A stretch of DNA of 64,000 nt from Pezizomycotina sp. ARF18 (Eukaryota; Ascomycota), in contig AZLU01000191.1 in assembly GCA_002224055.1 (NCBI GenBank), forward strand, positions 1 to 64,000, read 5' to 3'. Position numbers and translations under genes: made by a program. Positions 15,159-29,325 of the stretch are shown one piece after another. Below the pieces are notes generated by a model. That model was not told the DNA's origin, searched no databases, and saw nothing but the letters and a program-made list of their open reading frames with translations. The number at the start of each line of letters is the position of its first letter. Positions within the stretch are counted from its first letter, which is position 1.

Positions 15159-18100
15159 GATCGACGGCAAAGGATATAGTATTTTTGGATACATCAACAG
15201 TTGGGATTTGTTTTTTTAGTTTATAGAGTAAACTCGATATACAGCTCTTGCATAGACGCATCCATTTTTCGAATATACTTCTTAAGTATCATTAATTCTT
15301 CTTGTGAAGAAAAGCACATTCTCGGGTAATATACTATGGAGAATGCTGAAGATATTATCGGCCTTCAGACCGGTAAGGATTGCGGCAGGCGGGGATCACG
15401 CCGAAAAGCACAGCAGAAAAAAAAATTGTGCCATGGAAAAAATAATAGGCATGAAATAGTGGCGTCATGAGGATTATTCGGGTAGCGGCCATGCTCCATG
15501 ATTCCCTTTTGGTGGGGCAAAGATGGATAAGGAGGAGCCTCATGATTTCAAAGCTCGCCCAAAGCTCACCTAGTATTTAGATATTTTACACCCTTTTCCG
15601 CGGTGAACCCAAGGACTTGGTAATAGAAGGGGTTTCACTTGACTGCTATTTTCTTCTTTCTTGAGTTATCAAAGGCGTGACTCGTTTGTTTTCACTCCTT
15701 ATCTTGACAGAGGGCCATGGGATTCAATAAGCTGGTCGGGAGATGACCAACAGAGCCAAAGCTCGCCATAGACAATCCATAATATCGGCAACGGATAGAG
15801 CTTCGGATGACTATATTGAAAAGAAGTGCTCAGAGTAGCAACAAGTTAAACTGATAAAACAAAAGTTGAAGATGACGTCCTGGAAGATATATAGGCCTGG
15901 TTTCGTTTCCAATGTCCTGTCTCTCGTTTTGATGAGAATCAACTTTCCCCAAGTTCAAGCTCCTGCTTGAATTGGTCTTCTTAAAATAAAGGCGTTAGAG
16001 CAGTTATTGCTGCCTCTTATTTTTTTTTGTTCGCCTACGGCTATCGGGAGGACAAAGGAGATCACTGATCGCTCCAGTGACGGAAAAGCTTCGGAGGAGC
16101 GCTCAGGGCATTTTTGGTGTTTAGGCGTTTACTGATATTCGACGGACTCGAAAAGCCTCCGTGGATTGCTTTTGAACGAAAGGAAAAATAGCGAGCTTAC
16201 GGCGGTGCCTTTTTTCAATTGCTTGTCGAGTATTTTGCTACAGCGGATCCATGAGAATTGGCGGGTTGGAGTTCTATCAGCAAAAGTAAAGCGGTTTTAT
16301 ACTTATATCTTGACGAGTCCTAAAGTAAGTCGTCGTCCGGATCGTCGTTTTTATTTATTTATTTATTTTCATTTTACTATTGTAATTTTTTTTTTTTAAT
16401 CCTATATGTATTATTTTTATTTTATTCCCTATTGTTATACTTTTTCTATTTCATCCGCATCATACTGTACTTCGCTGTTTAAGCACAATGTTTCTCTAAA
16501 CAAGCAATTGGTATTCTTCGAAGCTTTCAAAAACATTCCCTTAATTGCAATATCTAACCTCGATTGATATATAGTTTCTCCTCTACTCAAAAGTTCACGC
16601 CGTTGAATTCGAACGCGCTTGTTTCTAGTAGTGTGATGCTCGGTCCGCTCTCCAGGGATGTTGAGGTAGCAAGCAGAGGGAGCAGCGTCAGCTAGGCCTG
16701 CTGGGCTTAGCTTTACCTCTCTCGTTATCACGGACTTGGTATTCTTTTTTTCTATCATAGAAGGGCTCCGTGTAAATCTCCACCGCCCCATTATTGCGGG
16801 ACGGTACATGTTGAGCTACCTTAATTTATCTATTCCCAGCATTATATTAAATAATAGTAATAATATAATATACCTTGCAATTGCGCAACTATCGCTCACT
16901 TACATATGTATCTCTGTTTTAGCTTCTTCTTTCAAAGGAAAGGAGAAAAAACAGGGACACGGCAAGAGACACCTTTTATTCTTCATTACACTTCAGCAGT
17001 TCACGTTCACAACAGAATTTTATCGACATTTTTCTTACCTTTTTCTCAGGTGTCACAAGTTTCCCTTGGTTATATCGTCGTTTTTTCTTCACCTCACACG
17101 CTAGAAGGAATTTTAAAGGAAATTATTTTTACAACGCATCATCATCGCACACGTCGATAGAGGGAGAGACTAGAACAGGCGATCAATCTCAACGCGTGGT
17201 ATCGGGGGAAGGAAGAATACGTACATCTCGTCCAAGGGGGTGAATTACCGGTAGATGCAAAGGAATAAAATAGGAACACTTCTATCCTGCATATAGCATC
17301 ATCGTCCACCTGCAACTCCTCTCACGCATTTAAAGTGCAAAAGTTACGGACATTCACACCCCATCGGAGCACCATCGAAACATACTTAACTATCATATTA
17401 AATATTAGGTACGTATATATCTACGCCATTTTTTATCCGTACCCATTTCTTTCCTAGCTTTTATTTCCTTTTTCCTTCGATATCGGCGAAAAGGCAGCAG
17501 AACATACCTCTTTTTTTTTCCTCTCGCCTGGCTTGCTTCCCTCCTTCAAGAATAAAAAAACCACCAACCCTCTTCTTTTCTTTTTCCACGTTTTTTTCTT
17601 TTGGCCCTCGATTTCCAAGTCTTCTTTAGGTTCCTTGCTCCTGTTGAAAAAAATTTTGTTCCCTCATTCGACCAGTAACCGCCAGCGATTTTGAACCATT
17701 CTATTCTTGTTCCCTCACTTCCTTCAAGAACTCTAACAACACCAACTCTTATACCTCGGGGATCGTTACCAGAAAAATAGAGAGACGAGCGCATTCATAG
17801 AGAATAAACTACTACTGCTAAGTAGTACTTTGCAAGAAAGGAAGAGAGTAAGAAGAAAAAAAAAAAGCATCTGACAGACGGCGGCAGTAGCGACAAGAAG
17901 ATAAAAAAAAGCGGCCCTTTTTAATATATTGTTTGGTGTATTCTTGCTGCCCACTCGTAATAGTATATCCATTTTATTATCCCCAAAGGAAGAATACTGC
18001 TATTTCTCCCGGTTTCGTTTCCCGACTTTCTAATTATTTCTTTTTCTTTTTTTATAATCGATCTTTGACTGACAGCCTCTCACAAGCAGCATATCCAGTT

Positions 18101-19136
18101 TCCGATATCGAGAGATCACAAGCGTACAGAACCGAATAACCTTCAACCAGGAATTACTTTACTGATTTCTATATTATAACTCCCATCTCGTTTCATTTGG
18201 CTATTCCACGAGTCTCGTTCGGCACGAAAAAGACTCCTGCAATTATTGCTTATTTTATAACGCTACCCACGCGAAAAAAATCGACTGTTTTCGACTGCTC
18301 TTTTCTGTTCCATCAGATTCCGGTACCAAGCTTGAAAAGGGAGGGAAGCATAAAAATATAGGTAGAGAATAAATGGATATTTCGTCATTTAAATATTATT
18401 ATTATTATTTATTATTATTCATCTCATCTGCTGGTCTTGAAGAATTTCATTGAATTATATACCTTTCGTTCCTTCCTTCCTATTAACATATTATTTTATC
18501 ATCAGACATTTTGCGGTGCAGTTTTCTTCCACACTCTAAAAATCGCTTGGTGTGTGGAAATAATTCCTTTAAAAAAAAGCCCTCAGATTTTCGGTGGAGC
18601 AAACCTATATACTTTTTTTCCCTTCTATTGATAATTTTCTTAAGCATTGCATTCTATTTTTACTATACGCTCTCTATCCATATCGCCTCCTTGATCTAAC
18701 AGAAAAACTTTCGAAAAATTTTCCTTCTCCTCACTTTCCCACTTACTTGCTTTCATCATTGAGTTTCACGTACACCCCCTTCGATTAGATCCTCTCGCGT
18801 TCCTATCTGAAGTTTTATCTTTATTCTACTGCCCGGAACGTTATCCAAATATTCCCAGACCCCGCAGAGTTCGGAAAGGAGGAACAATATCTCTCGATTT
18901 ATTATCATCTTTGTTATTTATTCCTATTTAAACGAGAAAATCCCCGTGCCCAATCACGAAATCCGATAGGAAGAGCTTAAACGCATTTTTTTTTCTCAGC
19001 AAAATTATTTTCCCCGCTTGCAAAGAGGCAAAAAGAGAGTGGTCATTAACTGAATATTTCATCATCGAAGATTCTTCCTCGCACAAAAGCAAACAGGAAC
19101 CATATTCCCCTTGAAGCCTGAAGTACGAGTTTCCTC
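14271..19136. other. gene-poor 4.9 kb spacer
   Basis: No recognisable gene on either strand. Short frames include a minus-strand 124-codon one at 16435-16809 with no family resemblance. The stretch is AT-rich with many pyrimidine tracts, a T28 run at 15127-15154, and a TTA-rich run near 18398-18420. Part of 18-19.1 kb is presumably promoter and 5' leader of the SKY1 gene. Confidence 0.55.
15127..15154. repeat. poly(T) tract, 28 bases
   Basis: Uninterrupted T run in the gene-poor spacer. Confidence 0.95.
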
Positions 19137-21798
<2,662 letters not shown>

Positions 21799-22719
21799 AT
21801 GATAAAACAAAAAACCCTTAATCAAAGAAAGACTTTTTTTTTCTGAGCGTTTAATCTTTTTTTCTTTTTCCCCATTTAAATATATACACATTTTCAAAGC
21901 GTTTTGGATAATCTTCCTTTTTTGCTCTTTCGGCTTCGCTGCTCTGTCGTTGGCTATTGTATCCCTTCCTATCATGTTCGTTGAGACTTTCTATATACTA
22001 CTTGTTCGATGGTTTCTTTATCAAATTATCAAATTCCTTGAAAAGGACTTTCGTCACGTTCATTCTGAAATATTATATGTTTTTACACATCAACAATGAC
22101 TATATCTGTAACCTTATCTTTCTTTTTCGTTCCTCTTGGCTATGAAACATTTTCTTCTTTTTCTTCTTTTGTTTGTATTTTATAAACCACTTTGCCGTTT
22201 GGGTTGGATTGGGGGACGCCCCCCTTTTCATGGAAACGGATGCTATGGGATAAACGATGGGATCGTCACATGCACAATCATGGTAGAAAACGCTGTTTTC
22301 TTTTGAAGAACGGCTGTTAAAGAAATTTTTACAACATATTAGACATACAGCCATCACGGAGAAGATTGCCGTTTTGTCTTCGTACGATGTATGATGTTTC
22401 GAATGCAGATGTTTTAGAGAAGCGAGCAAGACGTAGAGTGGCGAGCTGTATAGCATAGCTATCCGTTTTGTGCATTTGATAACGACGCCTTTTGGTATTT
22501 TGAGTATACTTAACAAGCTTTCAAACAGGAAAAATGGTCGCTGGAAGTAATATGTGCATTTTATAAACTCGTAATATACAAAAGCTCCCCCCCCCCCCGG
22601 CAACCTTTCGGGTTCTTGATACAAACGAAGTCGCGAACTCAGCTAACAAGAAGAGAAAGAAAGAAAAAAGGGCGCTAAGTACGACACGAAGAAAACATGG
22701 ACCAGCTATCTCCCTCCGT
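21799..22719. other. convergent SKY1/DAD4 spacer
   Basis: About 0.9 kb of AT-rich 3' flank. A minus-strand frame of 174 codons (22100-22624) is open but has no recognisable motif and an AT-driven composition, so I do not call it a gene. Confidence 0.5.
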
Positions 22720-23178
22720 TTAGGTAATTGTTACTTGGGGATCGCCGAGGCTTCGTAGCTGTATTACATATAAAAACATTAGTTAACGACGAAAAGGAAG
22801 AAAGAAAAGACAGTTCAGGAGCAGGAAGGGAAGATAGGTGGCGGATGGAGACCGTACCTTGCAAATGGAACTCGTAGTTGGACTGGTAGTTCTGCCACAT
22901 GTGCGAGAAGAGCTCTGCTTCGAGGTTGTCCGCGTTTATTTCCTATATCTCTATCAGACTGACTACTGACTATTACCGGCTATCTGCAAAGAGGTGGGAT
23001 GGATGGTGGTTTTTAACTCTTATCCGGGAGTTCATTCTCTTGGACTGCTTCGTTTAGTTTTTCCTGTCGGAGAATCGTTAGTGCTTGGGACTGGAGAGGA
23101 GTGCAGAAGGGTTGCTTACGACGTTGGCTATTATACGCGATAGGAGAGGGGACTGTTGGTGTTCGTGAGGCTCTCCAT
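22720..23178 (-). CDS. DAD4: DASH/Dam1 complex subunit DAD4
   Basis: This small kinetochore protein belongs to the fungal DASH ring that couples chromosomes to spindle microtubules. The ATG at 23178 gives MESLTNTNSPLSYR. The downstream frames give ANVEKLNEAVQ, INADNLEAELFSHMWQNYQS and NYEFHLQ, which line up in order with Dad4 (NVEKLNEAI, INxxN, MFKNYQSNVLFHLE). It then ends LRSLGDPQVTIT at 22720. The expected size of about 75 residues fits. GT-AG introns occur at about 23061-23119 (donor GTAAGC, CTAAC branch) and about 22770-22845 (donor GTACGG, acceptor TACAG). One frame shift lies near 23133 and another region near 22990-23020 is unclear. The gene is convergent with SKY1 and divergent from the next gene. 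Confidence 0.88.
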
Positions 23179-23713
23179 TGTTTTGTGGTTTGGACGTGTT
23201 TGTCGTTGATTTGGAGGTGGACCGCGATTTGGGGGAGAGGGTAGAAAAAGAGATGGGGATTTCAACGATAAAGCGATGGAAAATTCGTTTATCCGTTGAG
23301 CTTCAAGCAGGATTGTTGGTAGAGCTTTTTGCAACACTATGAATTTGATACTTGCGATGCCTAGTATATATATCATATATCTCAGAATAATAACGAGTTT
23401 TGCTGATTTGCTATAGGGGCGAATTATACTATTTAAAGCTTGCGATTAAAAATACAAAGAATTTATACAGGTCTCTTTTTTTTTTTTTTTTTTTTTTTAA
23501 CTTGTGGGTTATAGAGTGCGGCGTCGGATTAGCGGGGGCTGTCCCTGTGAGCTCTTGGCTGATCGCAGGTGTTTTGTCCTAGGGGTATGTACGCAATAAA
23601 CAAAAAGTTTACCAAGCTTGATCGATTGCTTTTTGCTAATTTGATAATAATGAATGAATAGAAAGCGGTACCCTACCTTAAAGGATAAATAGCAAAAAAG
23701 CTTCCATCTCTGC
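23179..23713. promoter_or_regulatory. divergent DAD4/unknown intergenic
   Basis: About 0.5 kb between outward-facing genes. It contains a T run near 23468-23490. I see no named motif. Confidence 0.45.
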
Positions 23714-24800
23714 TTGGAGACAGAGAAAGCGATGGTAGCACAAGCACTGCGCTATTTCGCTTGGCGAATAGTTGCCTCAGTAGTGACCCTCTCTCTCCTT
23801 CAATCTGTGCATCACGATATCACCACTTCGATAGAAAACATCCTAGCTCAATATAACGACGAAAGGTCAACTTTTGACTGCCAACCCTGCCTGTTTCCCT
23901 GAGAAGGGAGAGGTGATAATCTTCCATTTCGTTCAAGAGTCCTTGGGCCTCTAGACGTTCCCTGGTCCATCCAACAACCATCTCCAATCGTCCACGAACC
24001 CAGGTGCTGTTCCGCATCACGCCTTAGTCCTGAGCTCAGGTATCCTCTCCCAACTATCCTATTAACACTCTTTACCATTCCTTCCTTAGACGGTACGTTG
24101 TCCAGTCAAGACTTTATGACACGCATCAGCGATGTCCTCGGAGTTGAAATCCGAGGCTGCCAAAGGTTCGTCCCCGTGCCGTACAGTGCGGACGATTCTG
24201 CGAGTACCTTGCCCAGTCCACCCCCGCGGCTTCGTGGCGCTCCACGGTGTATCGCAGTATAACGAAGATCTCGGACCCGGCGGCGTAATTGATATGGGTG
24301 CATACGTGTCCGAAAGACCGGCGTGGGTCGCTCTCAAGACCACCTATAGGGAGGAGCTTCGATTCGGGACCAGGTAAATATCGTATCTTCCTAGCCCTTT
24401 AACAATAGCGTATATTTACACTAATATTATTATTATGGCGTAATTTTAAGTGCAGCCCCTTGAGGGCAGGCCTAGAGTTCCGATGGAGACGCTTCGGCGG
24501 CTTACTCACTGGAAGTATGAGCTCGACTTCCCTTCCTCTACTCACAGTCGTGCGTCTAGACCCGCATCTATCACAAGTCTTTCGAGCACAGGGTCGTGTT
24601 CGATGTTTTTACCTGACGAACTGCTGGTGCAACAGAGAGAATACGATGACCGAGTTCAGCAGGCCCGGTGTCCGAATGGCTGGACCTCCAGTAAGCTTAG
24701 ACAAACAAAATATACTATTAAAATTTTTGTTTTTCTTTTCGGTTTATTGTGTTTTTGGAATAAAGAATCAGGTTCCTCCCAGAAATAAGAAAGATGTATT
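23714..24800 (+). CDS. unidentified protein, at least three exons
   Basis: I do not recognise the family. A first frame from 23714 (METEKAMVAQALRYFAW) has a hydrophobic helix-like stretch, RIVASVVTLSLLQSV, that could be a membrane anchor. Further plus-strand text follows around a convincing intron (about 24038-24090, GTATCC donor, ATTAAC branch, TTAG acceptor): HHALVLSS then GTLSSQDFMTRISDVLGVE, then QYNEDLGPGGVIDMGAYVSE (about 24260). A second intron begins at about 24375 (GTAAAT) and ends at about 24457 (GCAG). The last exon (24458-24780) reads in more than one frame. It sits between DAD4 and NCA2. The splice signals and composition support a real gene; the start and the final frame are uncertain. 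Confidence 0.45.
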
Positions 24801-25160
24801 ATAGATAGCTTTTTTTTCTATTCTTTTTCTTCTTTGTGAGGAATAAAATAGTTTATAGGAAGCTCCTTCGCTACTTGAGCAAGTCTTGTGTCCCCATGTC
24901 TGTATGACGTCCCGAAATGCAAGGCTTATCTCTGTTCACATCCCCCCACCAAACAGAACATGCCAACACCCAAGTAGTATAAAAAACGCTCCCCTTGTAT
25001 TTATTGATTGGCATCTATCCTTTCAATTCTCCTGTGCGAAATCCTGTACCTTTTCTTCTTCTTTAGTCGCCTTCTAACTTCTCCTTTCATAGTTGTTTCC
25101 TAGCCTTATATAGTTTTTTTTTTTTTTTTTTTGTAGCAGCTCCTGGATGCACGGATCGTG
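24801..25160. other. upstream region of NCA2
   Basis: About 360 bases with pyrimidine-rich DNA and a T run at 25108-25132 just before the NCA2 start. This is a likely promoter; no gene seen. Confidence 0.5.
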
Positions 25161-27518
25161 ATGTCATTTGTCGCCGAGTAAGTCCCAAAAAACAAAGGGA
25201 AAACAAAAAACACCCAAAATTTAGAATGCACATCGTCTAACCAAAGTCTCCAACGTTTTCCCTGTAAATGCTACAGCCAGGTCCGTTCCTTGGACCTGCA
25301 ACTTGACCGCCTCCACTTTGACCACTTCGAAGGCATATCGCCCGCTACGAAATATCCTCCCAGCGCTCCGTCGCTACCACCGTACCCGATGCAACACCGA
25401 GCTCGCGGACGCTCAGGCTGCAAAAAGTCATCGCCGCATTATCAGTCACGAAGCACGCGACGGCGAAGAGCTCTACGGTCCTGAAATACCTCCGCGAAGC
25501 GAACCTCACGCCCCCCGCGGAGTGGAATCCGTCGATGCTACCGCGACCGCGGACGATGATGGTTTCGAGCGGGAGCTGGAGTGGGTGCTCGTGGGCAAAG
25601 CCGCCGTGCAGACGTACGGTATCCTGCTGGACATGCTGGTATCGCAGACGGTACCGCTGAGCGAGGATCTGTTTTATTGGGACGAGGTGCTGTCGAGTCA
25701 CCAATATACGGCGCTGTACTCGCTGCAGACGGACCTAGAAGGCTGTGGGATTTCGGGTGGGAGGTGTACGAAGATGCGCTGCGGAAGTTCAGGGAGCTCA
25801 GACGGACGGAGACGGAGAGGGAAATGCACACGATGAATGGCGAGGATGACGATGAAAGTGGAGGTGGAAGCCTGGATATTGGAGGGAAGGTGGGGCAGAT
25901 TAAGGATGGGTTCTCGGAGACGTTTAAGAAGTTCTACGCGATGGTGCAGTCTTCGCTGCGGAGCGGTCGCTGCTAGAGCTTAACAAGCGCGCGGTGTCGC
26001 CGTTCGCTGCGGTGAGGCACGATATCAAGACCAAGCAGGCGTACATAAGGAAGCTCAAGGAGATTCAGGCTAGCGGGTTGGGTGTGCTGGTAAACGAAGG
26101 GTTGAGCTTTGAGTCCGAGGAGGAGCAGGAGGATTGGAAGGGCGTACTGGAGAGGAGCATCATATTGATGGAGAACGTCTCCAGGAATGTTACCACGTCG
26201 ACCAGAGTATCGAGCAGTTTGAGGACGCGGTGTTTGCCGGCCCTGTACTGGATATCGAGCCTGAGCATAAGGGCAACGGACCGAAAAATGCCGGAGAAGA
26301 TGGGGAATCGGAGCTTGCGGTGGATACTTCGGCTCTTCACTCTATAAAGAAATACGGCACCTCGACACCCTGCGGCCTCTCTCTGAAATTGCAAGATATA
26401 CTGGCGAAAGGTCTCCCCGAGCAGCTCTCAGCTTCGCAACGCATCACTACTTCTCACGGTAAACCCGGAATAATAACACGGTATTGGCTCCGGCGACAGC
26501 TATTTTGCTATCATCGGGAACGATACTACGTATACTAGTCAGACGGAAAGCAGCTATAAAAGTGTGGATACAGGACTTCGGCAGGACGATCATCGACTTT
26601 GGATGAATTGGGTCGTCGAGCCCGTGCGGAAGATTATCGGTACCATCCACCACGATAGGATTCCGAAGTTGCGCTCATGAGCAGGCGGAGTCTCGTCGCC
26701 GACATGAACTCGCTCGAGCGCATGGTCGTCGACTTTGCGGTGGACAATCCGGCGACGTCTGCTCCCGACGGCACGGGTAATACTGCGTCGAAGCTCACGG
26801 AAGCTCAGGTTTCCATCGTCAGGGAGCGCGTCAAGGAAGGAGACCTCACGCCCGTCCTTAAAGTCTACGAGAAGGAACTAAAATCACCCGTCCGCAGCGC
26901 CATCAGCGGGGAGCTAGTACGCGCGCTCCTCATACAGATACAAAAGACAAAAGTCGATGTCGAAGTCGCTGTTTCGGGTATCGACAACATACTCAAAAGC
27001 CAGGAGCTAGTCTTCGGTTTCGTCGGTTTAACGCCCGGCGTACTCGTCTGCGTAGCTACATTTAGGTGGTTACAGGTGTATGGGCGGACGTAAAGGTACA
27101 AAGAGCGGGAAAGTTAAGGGTGAAATGCTAAGGACGCTTCGCAACATCGACCGCATACTAGCTACGTCGCAAGCTAACCGCGTCGCGTCGCCGACTTCGC
27201 CAAGCGATCCGAATTCGGGCTTGCTTACGTTCAAGGAGCATGGTCTGTTGTTATGTGAGGTTCACGTACTGCGGGGCATGGCGGGTAGGGTAATGCCGCA
27301 CAGCGTCATGGCGGAGTTCGTGGAGGACTTGAACGATCTCAGTAACATAAAAAACGGCGTCGAAGCGCAGTCTAAAGCTGTGAATAGAGTAAAATGGTAT
27401 GGAAAATACGGCTTCCCTGATAATCCACTTTTTTTTCTTTTTTTTCTTTTTTTAAATTGTGATATACTAACGTTCTTTGTTTTTCTAATATAGGGCATAT
27501 GCGCGCTGGATTCATTAA
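25161..27518 (+). CDS. NCA2: NCA2, mitochondrial membrane protein
   Basis: Nca2 is a mitochondrial membrane protein needed in yeast for proper expression of ATP synthase subunits 6 and 8. The start at 25161 gives MSFVAD, completed across an intron (25178-25276) to QVRSLDLQLDRL, the exact N-terminal pattern of fungal Nca2. Conserved blocks follow: KTKQAYIRKLKEIQASGLGV (26030), NWVVEPVRKIIGTIHHDRIP (26605), MSRRSLVADMNSLERMVVDF (26677), the membrane segment LVFGFVGLTPGVLVCVATF (about 27008) and HGLLLCEVHVLRGMAGRV (27240). A last intron (about 27397-27493, GTATGG donor, CTAAC branch) joins RVKW to AYARWIH and the stop at 27518, a typical ending. Frame changes near 25420, 25735, 25975, 26190, 26540 and 27090 are probable indels. 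Confidence 0.95.
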
Positions 27519-27826
27519 TGTCTTCTATTTCATTATTTTGAATAGCATGCTATATAGTATTCCCGGCATTTTTACTATCGGAGAAAAAGATGAGATGAAC
27601 ATTTGCTGTAAACTAGTAACGAGACGAATGAACAATAAAGATAAAAAACATCTCTACACCTTGCAAATATCAGTCATGAACGAATACTAGGAGGGTTTTT
27701 CACATCTTTTGGTTTATATTCGGTTTCTGAAAGCGGATCTAATCGATATAACTCTAGTGTCTTCTTGATCTGCCTGAAGTGACTTCTAAAGGTTGATTAA
27801 TATAACTTACGCGCTTAAATTAGCTC

Positions 27827-28102
27827 AACCTATAGTCTCGACTGACGAGGCAAAATGGTCATTTGGGAATTCGCGCTGCAAGCAAAAGGCTCTGTTAAGT
27901 GCTCCGCGCGCACTTTTTGTTTCAAAAAAAAAATTTTTTTTTGAAGAGCGTCCTAGTCTCGTAGACCCTCCGAAAGATTTCGGAGGTTCCGCGAGACTAA
28001 AGCGTCCCCGGTTCGAGATAGTCTTATTAATTCGCGCTGGCAAGCAGGGTCGAAGATTTTATTTCAAAATCCCAAGGAGCGTCCCCAACTCAGACTAGGT
28101 TC
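27827..28102. mobile_element. candidate MITE-like foldback element
   Basis: The ends resemble a short terminal inverted repeat (AACCTATAGTCT at left; the complement of AGACTAGGTT at right). Inside are an A10T9 palindrome at 27924-27942 flanked by TTC/GAA, and a 46-base hairpin at 27954-27999. A short motif (CGCGCTG.CAAGCA) occurs twice, near 27872 and 28033. No clean target-site duplication was found. Element status is inferred from structure only. Confidence 0.35.
27954..27999. repeat. hairpin: TAGTCTCG...CCTCCGAAA arms
   Basis: Outer arms TAGTCTCG and CGAGACTA pair over 8 bases. Inner arms CCTCCGAAA and TTTCGGAGG pair over 9 bases with a 2-base loop. Six imperfect bases lie between the arms. 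The left arm shares TCTCG.AGACCCTCC with the hairpin at 29272. Confidence 0.9.
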
Positions 28103-29271
28103 AAGACTACTTGATCTGTTGCCAGAAATCTAGCAAAGCTCGAAATTTTTGAATACTATCGGTACCGGTATCTAATCTCAAAGAAAACAAAATATATGGA
28201 AAAGAAGAAAGGGGGCATTTGCATATATATGTCTAGGTAGCTTTTTTGCAGTCTCGATCGGAGGGGTTGGCTTTTTTGTCGTCAATTCTTATCATGAAAC
28301 CGTTTTGGTAGCTTTGATATCAACCACAGTGCCTATTTTCTGATACGCTCGTGTATCGTATAAAGAACTTTAGCCCTTTTATCCCCAAGGAAGGAAGATC
28401 AGCCCTTGACGATCCTCTCACAAACAAGCAATGAGCAAGGTAGAGCTCTTATTGTGAATAAGTGGGAAAAAGCAACGATAATAGTGATAGAACTATCGGC
28501 AGCAGAGCCAATCACTTTGCTGTCCTCTGCGCCCTTTCGTGCAGTTTTTCTGGACTGCAAGCAAGTAGTAAACAGAAGGCGCTAGGTGGGATTAGATAGA
28601 GAAGAAACAGGTGAAGCTACTTAGCTCTGGTGTTTTTTTTCTTTTTTCTGTTGCTGTTTCCTATATTTTTTTCTTTCTTCTTTTCAAACGAAACAACTAC
28701 AACGTTTCCTCTTATTCCTCCTAGTAAGCCTCTCGTCGGAATACTGCCCGCCGGCTTTGTTTTTACTCGCATTGCTAGGTAAGTAGGTATCTCGTTTTTC
28801 GCTTTTTAATCTCATGCTCCTCCCATTTTTCTCGTTCGGCATTTGTGACAGCCCGTATGTGAAGCTTTTTTGCGCCACTTCGTTCTTCGTTCTTCGGCTC
28901 CTTTCCTTTTATTTCCTTCGTTCTTTCTTTCGTTTCTCTCTTGGGGATAAGCAGCAGGGCTGGACAGGGCAGAGAAGGCATGAATGGCGATTATCTGCCT
29001 TAAGGCTTTTGACACAATGTCAGTTCTGCGGGTTTTTCCACCCCTTTGCCCCCTTGCCCAATGCAACAGCAAGCAACGTCCAACAAGCCCATTAAAGCTC
29101 CCGCTGTCGGCGCTTTTCTCAATTCCAACCTCTTTCTTTTCTCTTCTTTCTTTGCTTTCTTTTCTTTCTTTCTTCCTTATCCTGCTGTTGTTATCGTTGT
29201 TGTTGTTTCCCTTAAAAGATCTTACCCGTCCCTTACTCTTTCGAACGAACCCTCTTTTTGCAATAAATCTG

Positions 29272-29325
29272 GTCTCGCAGACCCTCCCAAAAAGTTGCCG
29301 GTGGGATGGTGAGGGTCTGCGAGAC
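29272..29325. repeat. hairpin: perfect 15-base inverted repeat
   Basis: GTCTCGCAGACCCTC at 29272-29286 is perfectly complementary to GAGGGTCTGCGAGAC at 29311-29325, with a 24-base loop. It shares its arm core with the hairpin at 27954 but has a different loop. Confidence 0.92.

Noticed and set aside
16435-16809. Minus-strand 124-codon frame in the gene-poor spacer
   Set aside because: No recognisable motif, no splice context, and nearby sequence is low-complexity.
28005-28020. GGTTCGAGATA resembling a tRNA B box (also GGTTCGAGGTT at about 44341)
   Set aside because: No A box or cloverleaf could be drawn around either site. No tRNA gene was found in the window.
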